From: Prostheceraeus crozeri
Lineage: Eukaryota > Platyhelminthes > Polycladida > Euryleptidae
Reading direction: 5' to 3'
Length of the DNA stretch: 64,000 nucleotides
Assembly (NCBI GenBank): GCA_907163375.1
Contig: CAJQUW010007545.1
Coordinates: forward strand, 364,001 to 428,000
Shown here in pieces: positions 37,139-47,637 of the stretch. A program made the translations under genes and the position numbers. Position 1 is the stretch's first letter, and the number at the start of each line of letters is the position of its first letter. The notes below the pieces were generated by a model. The model had not been told where the DNA came from. It was given only the letters and a program-made list of their open reading frames with translations, and made no database searches.

Positions 37139-38022
37139 GATTAAGGCAGACTCGCGTTGTAATTGCAATTACAATACATCTACGTAATTGCGATTGCAAA
37201 TTTGGTGAATTAGTAATTATAGTCAACTACATTATCTGATGAGAAATCAACTATGTACATTTTTAACCATGTAAGTGAGAAGCAATTGAGATGCAATGGA
37301 GCAATTACTTTACAATCAGTGGTGCTACATGCTCATATTACACGCAGTTCAAATTGTCTCGCCGATAACGCGTTGCCATACTTACATGCACCCGATGTAC
37401 AACTACCGTCAATTTTTTTTAAAAAGTTTTGTATTGTCAGCATATTGTGAAAATCAAAATCAAGCACCGGTGTAATGATATTCACTCCCTCCCCCCAAAT
37501 CTATGTTTCAAATCGGAAAATCTATATCAGAAAACTAACATAATTTTCTTCTCGGAAAAAGAATGGAACATGATTTCTTCTATAGAAACCCGGTTTAAGT
37601 CTTAAAATCAGTTTGAATTTTCGTATATGTGTAAGTGCAAACTTAAAAAAGTATCCTAGAATCCACAAGCTTCGATATCTTACAGCATATTCAATTTGAA
37701 CCTCAGCAGACATGTAGGGCGAAACACTTGGGGGAAGAAGAAAAAGAGGCAATTTAATATCAATAGTTAAAGCGCGGTCTGCTTTCCCGGGCAGCAATCG
37801 TGATCAACTTTAGAATACCCATCCGGAAAAATGAAGGAACGAATGATGGAAAAAACGTGAGTTGTAACAGTGGCAATAACCTATGTAATTGCAGAGAAAT
37901 TGAAATGTAACTGTAGAAAAGTGGAGTAATTTGTAATAGCAATAAATTACATAGATGGAAATATAATTAGCAATTGTGATCAATTACATTTTATGAGTAA
38001 TTGACACAAGTTTGGATTAAGG
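37139..38022. mobile_element. Non-autonomous hAT element, ATTGCAATTAC-rich
   Basis: The element spans 37147-38014 with termini CAGACTCGCGT and, in reverse complement at the right, CAAACTTGTGT (three transitions apart). It is flanked on both sides by a perfect octamer GATTAAGG (37139-37146, 38015-38022). Subterminal regions are rich in TAATTGC/GCAATTA. No coding content. It lies directly downstream of the broken THAP exon, probably within its former intron. Confidence 0.75.
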
Positions 38023-38256
38023 GTATCATTGTCAAACACAAATATCGAGGAGTGCCAGTCATTCTTCGACAAATCAATTGCCTGCAGACCTTGCGAAATG
38101 CAAGTAATGTTCCACTTTTGCAAACAGTAATGAAAACAGGTGTCCTAAGTTTTAAGGTGAGCTGTCGGTAAGGTTTCTGTATTTCCATTTCAAAGAAGTT
38201 TCAAATATTTTCTGACTTACAAAGTCACATCAAAATTTTGCTAAGGAAAATTAGGC

Positions 38257-38526
38257 AGATAGGTGAGTAAAATAAAGCGTCCATTGTACGGGAGGTGCAT
38301 CGTAGCGTTTAAATAAAAAATAGTCGCTCCCTTCTTTCGGACAAATTTCCTTTATTGTTTTAAAAACATATGTACAAGGGCCCGACGCATTTCGTCCTCC
38401 GACGTTATCAAGGGCAAACGTCGGAGGACGAAACGCGTCGGGCCCTTATACGTATGTTTTTAAAACAATAAAGGAAATTTGTCCGAAAGAAGGGAGCGAC
38501 TGTTTTTTATTTAAAGATAGGTGAGT
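38257..38526. mobile_element. Snap-back insertion with hammerhead-like core
   Basis: Arms of about 99 bp (38308-38406 and 38417-38515) form a near-perfect hairpin with a 10-bp loop and only a few mismatches. A 12-bp direct repeat, AGATAGGTGAGT, lies at 38257-38268 and 38515-38526 and looks like the target duplication, making the insert about 246 bp. Both arms contain GGACGAAA(C/T)GCGTCGGGCC, which resembles the GAAA-box side of hammerheads found in Penelope-like elements. No coding capacity. Confidence 0.65.
38378..38415 (-). ncRNA. Degenerate hammerhead ribozyme
   Basis: On the minus strand: GCCC (stem I), TTGATAA in place of CTGATGA (two transitions), C, GTC-GGAG-GAC (stem II), GAAA, TGCG (minimal stem III), TC, GGGC (stem I). 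The geometry fits the minimal type I hammerhead. Altered core bases suggest it is inactive. Confidence 0.4.
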
Positions 38527-39306
38527 GATAATCCAAAAGTCATGCAACTAAAGAGTGGTAGAAAGGACATTATGATTAACAAAAAGATTTAAGCATCAAG
38601 GAAATGCAAACGCTTCCGATTTTGAAAGTCCTGTTTGAAATTTGACTTCCGAATAAATAAAAGGCGATAGCGCAACATTGTGATTGAATCAAATTTTTCA
38701 ATAGCGGAAATTTTTGTCGGAAACTCAATTGCCTGTGACAATTAGTGGAGGTAGTCCGAAATATGCCAATTTTCAAACAGCCACAGGTAATTGAGCTGGA
38801 CAAAACTTTGACAGAAATGTAATTTTTAGACGTTCCTGAGGGCGCTACTATTATTTAAAATTCAATTCTTGTTTCCATTAGAGATATCAAAACTGAGTTT
38901 CATAACCATTTCGTAAAAAGGCCATTTTGACCAGGAAGGTTTTGAAAGTAGACTTGATTTATCCAGTTGTCGAGGGTCGAGTTCTGCATTCCGAAAGCCG
39001 AAATCCATTAAAGAAATTTAGATTTACTTATTCATTCAACCAGTACGCAATATTTTTTTGGAGGGGGGAATATTAGCACATGTGCTTTTGATTGATCTCA
39101 TCAATAAAAAATGAATAATCGTTTTATTACGCAGTACAATCCGCACTAAGTATCTCATTTCACAGTTCGTCACAGTACGGGAGGTTAGTCATACTGGTGA
39201 GAGAAAAATTTCAAATCACTTCATTTTTTACGTAAAAATCATATTTTGACAATAAAAGATCAACGGGATATATCAAGGGATATAAAAGCCTCCATTGCAC
39301 ACACTA

Positions 39307-39518
39307 AGTCAGATCAAACTGCTGACATCGCAACACTTTTAAGTTGTCGTTTCTACTTCAAAGTGTATTTCTCCGATTTTCATTAAATTTTGCATGTAGG
39401 TTCAGAATATCCTCAACTTCATATAACTGGAGTTTTGAGACGATTAACTCATTTTTAAGGATTTAAGACAAATTTGATAATGTGGAGAGATAATCCGCAA
39501 GCACCACAGGGTTAACAC
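39307..39518 (+). repeat. Dispersed repeat R1, diverged copy
   Basis: Shares AGTCAGATCAAACTGCTGAC, TTAAATTTTGCATGTAG and GAGAGATAATCCGCAAG with the inverted pair at 22.3-22.9 kb. It lies about 450 bp upstream of the intact THAP gene. Confidence 0.55.
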
Positions 39519-39859
39519 TTCATACATACTTCATACACGCATCATACATACTTCACAAAATCTGCAGGCTGTAAGCGTCAAGGTAAACGTGTGGTCACAG
39601 GATAAGAGAAGAGAGTTTCTGGATTTTGACAATCATGCCTTTCAAAATACGAATCTTCCATCAGGATTGTGGTTCATTATTCGCTCTGCAATATATCTCT
39701 CAACCATACTCAATATCTCTAAACTGACCTTCGTTGGAGTGCAGCACCTGTGTAGCCACATTTCCGCCCGCTTTCTCCCCCCCCTGTTTCACGAATCGCC
39801 AGTGTTACTATGACTCCCGATTTGCCATTTACATTCGTCGTGTCTCCCTTTCCGCGCGA

Positions 39860-39867
39860 TGACGTCA
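39860..39867. promoter_or_regulatory. Palindromic CRE site upstream of THAP gene
   Basis: TGACGTCA, the full cAMP-response element recognised by CREB/ATF bZIP factors, lies 100 bp before the ATG at 39967. A similar site precedes the THAP gene at 59191. Confidence 0.4.
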
Positions 39868-39966
39868 TCTCATTCTTCATCAAGGTCGGCAATATATTTG
39901 AATGATATGAGGTTGGCGAGTACGCGTCGCATACTAAATAGTCAGGACTTATTGTTACTGAAGAGA

Positions 39967-40681
39967 ATGTCGCATTATTGTGTCTTCAGGTGTAGAAACA
40001 ATTCATTTCGACAGAAGCATCTGTCGCATTTTCGCTTTCCCAGTTCGGAAAAAATCCGCGAGGCTTGGATTCGTCGTTGTGAACGTATTAACGATGATGG
40101 ATCAAAGTGGGAACCAAAGAAGAACAGCGTTATCTGCAGCGAACATTTCTCAATCGACGATTATCAAAGGGACTTAAAGTCAGAACTTTTAAATCTGGAT
40201 AGGAGAAAGAAACGAAGAGGATTGAAGGACACCGCGATTCCTTCCCTATATTTGATTCACTGTCATCAAAGATCGGAAGCCACATCGAAACACGCAACTG
40301 ATAAAGTGCAAAGCTTTTCTCCCGACAAACCCGTGACATCAACAACCACGTATCCCTCATCTGTTAGATGTGCGGCTGCCCCTGACAACAGGTACGTCCT
40401 GTATCATGAATGCTTCAAGCATATAATGAAACAATTGACTCAGAGTTGAAACCAACTCAAATCATATTGCAGTTTTTCTTAGGAACATGGATTTAGCGAG
40501 CTTATCCTATGATAATCAGACAAACTGCTTCCTTTCAAAGTACCCAGCAACGGAATATACAAATTCGTGGAGGAAATTCGCAGTCACAGGGCTTCAATTA
40601 AATTTGACCAGTTCCGCCATGTCTGGCAAAACTGATGAAAATTGTTTCCAAAATTTAGTAGCACTGAAATTGGGATCCTGA
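39967..40681 (+). CDS. THAP-domain protein, two exons (intact)
   Basis: Exon 1 is 39967-40391, ending at an AACAG|GTACGT donor in phase 2. Exon 2 is 40483-40681, after a pyrimidine-rich acceptor (CAGTTTTTCTTAG), ending in TGA. The 91-bp intron joins the frames to give 207 residues. The THAP zinc finger is complete: C5, C9, F24-P25, invariant W34, C57 and H60-F61, followed by A-I-P-S-L-Y (AVPTIF-box position). THAP fingers bind specific DNA; partners of this protein are unknown. A basic stretch (LDRRKKRRG) follows the finger. The C-terminal exon (N-M-D-L-A-S-L-S to K-L-G-S) has no recognised domain. MSHYC is preferred as the start because it places C5 correctly. A CRE lies upstream. This is the best-preserved gene in the window. 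Confidence 0.75.
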
Positions 40682-41117
40682 TAGGCCTATAATTTGTACA
40701 AGAATTTTTCTTCTGTGGCGTCACCGGTTGCTCGGTCTAAGTTCTCATCTTCTTTTTTTAACCCAAGTTTTGAAATGCTTGAAGAAAAACATTAGTAGAT
40801 GTGATCATTACTATCTTATCATTTCCTTGTTGTCATGGCAGGCACATACGAGTTAATAGCAAAATATGACAATCTTCATCAGCTTAATTTACCCGCAGCA
40901 TTGAGGTCAACAACAAATATGTGTACAATTTATCACATTACGGCATTTATCAAACCTGGGACCTAAAAAGCTTTATTTCTTCGACTTTGCTTTGAATACA
41001 TGATTAGCCATTTCAAATTGAATTTTTCTGTCAACTTTTAAGGTTGATATGTTTGTAATCTACCGTGGTAGGTCACACACAATACATCAATAGGAAGGTA
41101 AGAAACAAAGTCATTGC
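40682..41117. other. No gene recognised
   Basis: Spacer between the THAP gene and the LINE fragment. Nothing recognisable. Confidence 0.35.
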
Positions 41118-41828
41118 TCAAGTGTTCGTCACAATTTTCTTCAATTTTCCTCTTTCTTCACACAGACGTTTCAATTCTCCAAATGATTTCACCTCAGCCT
41201 TCCACTTGAGATCGCCCGGCGTCCAGCCACTTCGTTCGTTTCCTTTCTCTTGTTCTCTTTTACCATTGATCTTCGTTTCAAGGATGTTGTTGAGGATGCC
41301 ATCGTGTCGGAGTTGGTGCCCAACGTAGCTAGCTTTTCGACCAGTAATAGTGTTCGTAGGCATCGTATTTCATTTGCTCTCATCAGAACTTCATCATTTG
41401 TTACTCTGTCAGTCCACTTGATGTTCTAATTCTCTAGTTGATGTTATGTTCTCTGCTGCCTCTACATATTTTACGTCACGATGTCGAAGTGTCCAGTTCT
41501 CGCAACCGTGAAGAAGGGTGCTCCAGCAATATGTCTTCACCATACGCTTGAATTCAGTGCTGTTTGATGTCGTGGTCACTTCTTGTATTTTCTTGAAATA
41601 GGACTGTTTCGTTTGAGAAATTCTTGATCTTATTTCTTTCATACATCGTCCATCATTTGTTAGGATCGAACCTAAATATTGGAAATTGTCAACTTTCTCC
41701 AGAACTCCATTTCCTACACGAATTGTGAAAGGAGTAGACGAATTTGTAATTGAAAATATGATGACTTTTGTATTCTTCGGCTTGATTTTCATGCGGTACT
41801 TTTCTGCAGCGTCATTGAAGCTGTTCAT
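41118..41828 (-). pseudogene. 5'-truncated LINE reverse transcriptase fragment
   Basis: The minus strand reads K-I-K-P-K-N-T-K-V, then FQYLGSILTNDGRCMKEIRS and later YCWSTLLHGCENWTL, the thumb region that follows the catalytic domain in many non-LTR retrotransposons. After a frame change near 41400 it continues YVGHQLRHDGILNNILETKI and N-G-K-R-E, the usual C-terminus. The catalytic FADD-type motif lies upstream of the preserved part and is absent, which suggests 5' truncation. The motifs resemble RTE- or Jockey-group LINEs; the clade is not assigned. Confidence 0.8.
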
Positions 41829-42040
41829 TATAATTTGAGGCTGTTAATTGTTAATCCTCTGAGGCTCGGGGATAACATGGCCTGGTCATCTGAATATCTA
41901 ATCGCTGTTGTTCTTCTTCCACATAAATTGACTCCGTTATTTGCCAATCTTTATACAAAAATGTTTTACATGCAACTCCATTTCAATATTCATTTTCAAA
42001 TCCAAACATTTGTATCGTTGACCGTGTTATCAATTATTCT

Positions 42041-42776
42041 ATGATCACTAGACAGCGACATCTTAGGTGAATATTTTTGTCATTTTAGGTTTTTTATAGG
42101 TGAGTAATTCTACAAATTTAGGTTGTATATTAAGGTGAATCAAAAATCCATTAAAATATCTAGATTCATTGAGAGCAGTGGTATTGTTTTGTTTATTTTC
42201 ATGAATTGGGCTTTTTTCTGTAGCTAATTTGTAAACAAATACCGCGACAACAATCTACGTATAAGTTTAAAAAAGAATTAGATAAAAGAAAATGACAGGT
42301 AAGTCATAGATTTAATCGCGATTCGGAACGATTATATTTCAAGCTATAACAACTGCGCAGATCAAACATTAACAACTATGCATATATGTTTCAAAATGTA
42401 TATTGACAATTAAATTGTACAATTGTGTATGTGTCAGTCAGATGAAATTTCTCGTATTTCAAATGCAATATAAACTCTATAAATGCATAAAAGAATAAGT
42501 AGAAACTATGACCAGAAACATGTGGTACGGACCAATGAAATCACTTATCCAAAAAATCAATCATCAATGTCATCACTATTCCGATTAAAGAAGTAATTCG
42601 CTACCACGATTTTCTCAATGTTTTCCAATGTGAGTACATGTAGATGAGTTAATCAAGTAGCAAGCTTTGTCGTGATGACAATATTTAGGTGATTTAGGTG
42701 TTTCTGCAAAATATTCGGAATTTAGGAAAAAAAAAATTTAGGTGATTCACCTAAATTGTCGGTGTCTAATGATCAC
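42041..42776. mobile_element. Non-autonomous hAT element with perfect 8-bp duplication
   Basis: The element spans 42049-42768 with termini TAGACAGCGACATCTTAGG and, in reverse complement, TAGACACCGACAATTTAGG. Both sides carry the identical octamer ATGATCAC. Subterminal TTAGGTGA repeats occur at both ends (for example 42065, 42700 and 42740). No coding content. Confidence 0.8.
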
Positions 42777-43825
42777 CAAGTATCACCATTTAGACGCTTT
42801 GCTATAAAAACAGAATTATATGGGTAGTTCTACTATATAACAAGTTCTTCAAATATTGAATTGAAAATACATGTATTGTAGCTCTATCCTCAAATGTTGA
42901 TATTAAAACCTATTTCAGTGAAATTTAGGTACGATTGCTTTATTCATGTAAAGCTTCGCATCAAATAAAAATGCTCGGTCATTATTAATTCACAGATGAA
43001 TCATAAAACTCACTTTCTCATATATGTTATACGAATATGGCTTTATATTGAAAATCGAATGTCATGGAATGTGCAGGCAGCTGTGACGTAGAAATGGCAC
43101 TGTATACTGATTAGACTAATCATTTAAAATACGGCAATCACTAAACTGGATCATTATCAACAGTCAATTATCATAAAAATACCGTCGAATTAATCGTGCA
43201 ATTAATTGAAATCTATAATCGATTATTGAAAAATCATGATCGCCCTCAATGGTGATTATGATGTGAACCCTAGATACATGAATTTCAGTCTACGGCAAGT
43301 TCATCTCTCGATGACTTCAACACTAAAATCTTTGAAGTTAATTAATTATGCACTTTTCTTTTCATTCGAAAGCTTCAATCTGAAACGCGTGGATCATAAA
43401 AAATGCCGATAAGTGTAGTGTGAACGGTCCGAGAATTATATAAATTCCTCAATTATATATCGAAGTTTCCTCCATGGTTTTCTCAACGACTGTGGCCTAG
43501 ATTAACATGCAACATAGAGTGATTTGACGTATAATTAGACATAAATGGTATTCCGTATGCAATAGAAATGTCGAGTCCAAAGTTTTACGTAAACTACTCT
43601 TGAACAAAGTCAGATGATCTAAAAATCTAAGGGATGAAATTTCCGAGGGATGAATACGCCATGCAAGTTGATTTTGGAAAATGAACTCTGATTGGCAGAT
43701 CTTCGGTGTGCGATGAGAGAGGTAAACATTTCTGCGAGTTTCTGGCATCTAGCGAACTTCCATGTAGTGTAGATTATCAATAGTAAGAAGTCCCTTCGCG
43801 TCCCTCACATACGAATTGAATCAAC
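42777..43825. other. No gene recognised
   Basis: Upstream region of the third THAP exon. An AATTAATCG/CGATTAATT-rich stretch (43170-43230) may be a degraded MITE end. Confidence 0.35.
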
Positions 43826-44348
43826 ATGGGCAAAACCTGCGCTGCTTACGGCTGTTCGAGAGGCTCAGCTACATCCAAAGTTGACTCCGATGTGTCACTG
43901 CATAGTTTTCCATTGACAGACACATATCTCAATAAAACATAGATTCATCGCACTGGAAGAAAGCCAGGAACATTTAAACCTACGAAGCATTCTCGATTCT
44001 GCTCTCGCCACTTTCTAGAGAGTGACTTCATCAACCCCCCGTCTCGAACTCGCCGACTTCGTCCTGGTAGTATCCCGACAGTCAATTTACCCATAGGTGT
44101 CAAAATAGAAGGTCTTCGAACCACACTGGCAAGTAGTGGTCAGCGAGATTTCGATGCAGATCTTTCCACCACCTCACAAACCCTAAACGCGTACGAGGAC
44201 TACTTTCGCACGGATCCAATAACTCCTCTCAATCCTATGGTCAATGCAAGCACTTCTCCGATTCCTTGCCCGGTCGATCACAACATGAAGGCGCTGGAAG
44301 ATCAAGTAATTCGTTTGGAAAAACAACTTCAGGATTCTAAGCGACCAG
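43826..44348 (+). pseudogene. THAP zinc-finger exon with TAG at invariant Trp
   Basis: ATG at 43826 opens M-G-K-T-C-A-A-Y-G-C and then SLHSFP, a THAP finger start. At 43940-43942 the codon for the invariant Trp is TAG instead of TGG. The frame then continues without further breaks: HRTGRKPGTFKPTKHSRFC and S-R-H-F (C-x2-H), and G-S-I-P-T-V at the AVPTIF-box position. A helix-forming segment (ALEDQVIRLEKQLQD) precedes a CCAG|GTGTCA donor at 44349. Exon end and FKPTKHSR are very close to the THAP exon at 51066, so the two are paralogues. One transition separates this from an intact exon. The exon at 45848 may belong to it, but the phases do not join directly. Confidence 0.75.
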
Positions 44349-45847
44349 GTGTCATTTATGTACTCGTAAATTAAAAACTAAAAACGCCCCCAAAGTGGTC
44401 TTACCACTAATTTGTGATAAAATTACTTTCGTAAAATCCTCTAAGTGCGTCCATATTTGGCATCCAAGATGCATCTCTATCTATGTATAAAAGAAGTCTT
44501 TTGTAGTCCAGACAAGAAGAATTGCACTACTTTCTATCGCTCATGAACAAGTTTCCTTGAATTTGGTGGTAGTATACATGACATCCTGACGCAGAGTTAT
44601 GGACTCATGGTATCAAGATCAATACAGAAATCAGACACACCACAGGCTTCTTCAATGGTCAAATCTCGATCATTCGTCAGTATCTATGATTTCATCCGAA
44701 CCACCTCCGAATTGACCGCAAGGTGAGATACAAAGTCCTGTAGGAGTACTGTCTCGCAGAGTCGCGCGATTATGCTATTGTTCATGGTTACTTCTTCATG
44801 GTTACTTTGAAAATTGCATGACTCAGTAATCGTTTTGATGAAATAGGAGCTAAGATCACTGGCCTGCTTACATGCACAGATTTTGACAGTTTAAGACCGA
44901 AATTGCTTGCTGACTTTGCTGTAAGATGTCCACGTCGGAGTTGATGTCACAGACGAATGTTGCGCTGTTGCAAAGTTGCAAAGCTTGAGAAAACAGAGTC
45001 GACTGTCTAAACGACCTCTGCTAGGATGGTTTAGTCCGTAGAGTAGGCTTTAGCCATTGATGAGACAGACCAGTCATTGACAGTCCTTTCTTCATTACAC
45101 GGATAGATACTGCGGCTGTGTGACTCCCTTTGCATAGTCCGCATAATTCTTAATAAAGACAGACAGATGCATTTTGTTGATTTACCCCTTTCACGCCAGT
45201 TGATGAATTTATGGAAAGCCAATAATCACTTGCACGGCGTATAAACCACGGCGTATATATTCAAGCGGGTCAAATACTTCGTATATTTGTAAACTGCTAT
45301 CGTCGAATTAAATCGAATCCCTACTAAATCAGTGGGCTTAATGATCGAACAAGAAGATAAGTTCAAATTGAAACTATTATGATAGTAGTAAGCATTTTAA
45401 GCATTATTCAAATTGCCACTTATACGCACCATAATTACCATTAACTGGACAAAGCGTCTAAAAGCTGTAATCACATTGAAACCAAAATCTCATTTTAACC
45501 AAAACTGTCATCTGCGTCCTATAGGATTAACATGTGTTTTTCTTTAATTCTGTCTGACAAGAAGCGGAGCTAAGTAGAACTCTGTACACATACAAATTTG
45601 TAGTAGATGTAAATCATTCTGTAAAAGTCTCATTTTCGGCCTCGTTCCCTTCAAAAACTCGCTCTGGCTGCCGGACTGTAGGCTTTAGAAAACAGAGCGC
45701 CGCGCTATTCCATGGCCATAGCTGTACACAGCATATTGCGGTCTGCCATCAAAATTACAATGCTTAGCCTATCATATAATAACTGACGTGTTCAATTTCT
45801 CAAATCAAATTAGGAAAGCCTCAATTATTTTGTTGCTCCCTTTACAG
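44349..45847. other. Intron-like interval with a coding-like fragment
   Basis: A segment at about 44847-44930 on the plus strand reads AKITGLLTCTDFDSLRPKLL and then ADFAV, between an AAATAG acceptor-like site and a GTAAGA donor-like site. I cannot identify it. The rest has no recognised content. Confidence 0.3.
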
Positions 45848-46073
45848 ATACCTGAAGGAGGGTGAGGCACCCACAATCTCCCCTATCCTTGTCAATTCCT
45901 CCGCCCAAGAAACCCATAAAGAGCGTGCAGAAGACACAGTCCAAGCTGTAAGAGAACATGGGGCAACATATCCTTCAGAGGACTATTTGATAACACATGA
46001 TGAAACGAGTGTTGGGGTCGTGGAAGGTGTACAAGGTGAAATTACTGCTATGACACTGACATATTTGAATTAA
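45848..46073 (+). CDS. Terminal exon of unidentified gene
   Basis: A strong acceptor (TTGCTCCCTTTACAG) is followed by an open frame reading Y-L-K-E-G-E-A-P-T-I-S-P, then HKERAEDTVQAVREHG, ending TAA at 46071. Composition is acidic, typical of a C-terminal tail, and no domain is recognised. It enters in phase 2 whereas the THAP exon at 43826 exits in phase 1, so another exon must intervene if they belong together. There is no ATG. The call rests on the acceptor and on the open frame through to its stop. Confidence 0.4.
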
Positions 46074-46326
46074 GTCTTCTCTGCTGAGGATTGGGGGCTA
46101 CCTTTGTAGTTTTAAGACAATGATATCTTGATGTCAGCTATTTTAGTGATCGTATGTAATGTTTTGACAACTCAATGACTTAATCAACCAAGTAATCCAA
46201 ATTTTGAAATGTTAAATGAAGACATACATAATACCCGACACAATACCGTCTCATTAAAAATAAGTCAATTGGCAGGGGACGCTTGCAATTACTTAAACCT
46301 ATATTAATTTGAATCCCGAGATATGT

Positions 46327-47237
46327 ATATAGCCATGATTGCCGCAAACTCAGCTATAGGGGTCGAAACACAACTAGACGAGTACCTGCTGCTGACGGAC
46401 TGCTGACGATGACTGACGGCCTGCAGTATTATGCTTTATATCCCTTAATCGATAGCTGAAGTAGTGGTCGATGTATTGTATTTCAAATGAAGAAATGTGG
46501 GATTACATGAAGTATTATAGACGGATGAAGACACTGGCGATAACAAATAACAAATTCAAGTGAAGAAATAGTATTTTCCATGTGTAGTCTTAGGTATAGT
46601 GTGAATGGTTTCATTGCTTTCGGTGTAGTAGTGTCATTGTAGTTCTATTGCTTGCCTCCATTATCCACTTATCCACTCTTACTATTCTTCACCATGTGTA
46701 GTGTCAGATATAGTTCACTTATAATCGGTGTAGTAGCATCGTTGTACTTCCATGTTTTACCTCCACTTTTCCAATTTTTATCCATCGGTCTCCTGTTGTT
46801 TTATAATATCCATTTTTAATTTCCTTAACCTATGGTGACCATTGTCCTATTCCATTTCCACTACCAGCATCTGTAGTCGGTACATTAGACGTCTGTTTTG
46901 AACGTGCATGCGGCAGTGTTTGGAATCTATGGTAGTAGTATATTGACAGCAAGAATGAGTAGTGTTACTAGTCTTAAGATTTCCATTTTTACCTGTTATT
47001 GAGGCAAAGCTGATCAATTTTAATTCGTTGCCACGAGAAAGCTCCATTGAGTTCTTTTAAGAACTGATTAATCCAATGGCTACAACAGCATTGCATTTGC
47101 ACACTTGCGGATTGGAGAGCGCCATCAGTCCTCATCAGGACTACTTCAATTAATGATTTAAATTAGTAAGCATTACATCCTACGCTGCTGGGATGATCTT
47201 CATCATCGTATGAGAATGATATAACTATGATTGCCGC
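46327..47237 (+). mobile_element. 5'-truncated copy B of the Penelope-like 3' end
   Basis: 46346-47218 matches the last roughly 860 bp of the 24.6-28.7 kb element. It starts inside the 3' UTR (at the GGGGTCGA(A/G)ACAC segment) and ends with the common GTATGAGAA. It is flanked by 19-bp repeats, ATATA-N3-ATGATTGCCGC (46327-46345 and 47219-47237), matching at 17 of 19 positions: a target duplication. It is inserted within a second copy of the hAT element seen at 10.6-11.6 kb. Confidence 0.8.
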
Positions 47238-47634
47238 CGCAGAAGAATAATTCGAGTTTCTAATTTACTATTTGTGTTGTGCAACGGACTATATGAGTTC
47301 ATTTATGAACAGCGAATGAACGACAGAAGCGCCCAAAAGCGAATTAACGGCATCAGAATGCGTAACAAGATTTCAGCCTGTCGCTACACTTTTCCGTGTT
47401 TTCTGTTCTCTGTCAATGCATGCATGACTTCATATTCTGTAATTAGTAGGCTATAGCTAACATTGACGTCATATAAATTTCGTCGTTTCACAATGCATTG
47501 CGGGCTAATTCAAGAAATCGCTTTAAATGCTTACAGATGATTAAAACAAATTAAATCAATTAAATAGGGCCCGCGGAAAAGAGATTTTAAGCGCGGACTT
47601 TTGAAAACGTGAGCGCGGAAAATTCCTGTCCCTG
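47238..47634 (+). mobile_element. hAT element copy 2, right part
   Basis: Matches parts of 10.77-11.57 kb (GAGTTTCTAATTTACTATTT, AGCGCCCAAAAGCGAATTA, GAGCGCGGAAAATTCCTGTC) and ends CCCTG at 47634. The left part is displaced by copy B of the Penelope-like element, and only a short homologous stretch before 46345 is recognisable. Confidence 0.65.
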
Positions 47635-47637
47635 GTG

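Noticed and set aside
44480-44700. Possible minus-strand mariner helix-turn-helix
   Set aside because: Only loose resemblance and no catalytic motif; too weak to call.
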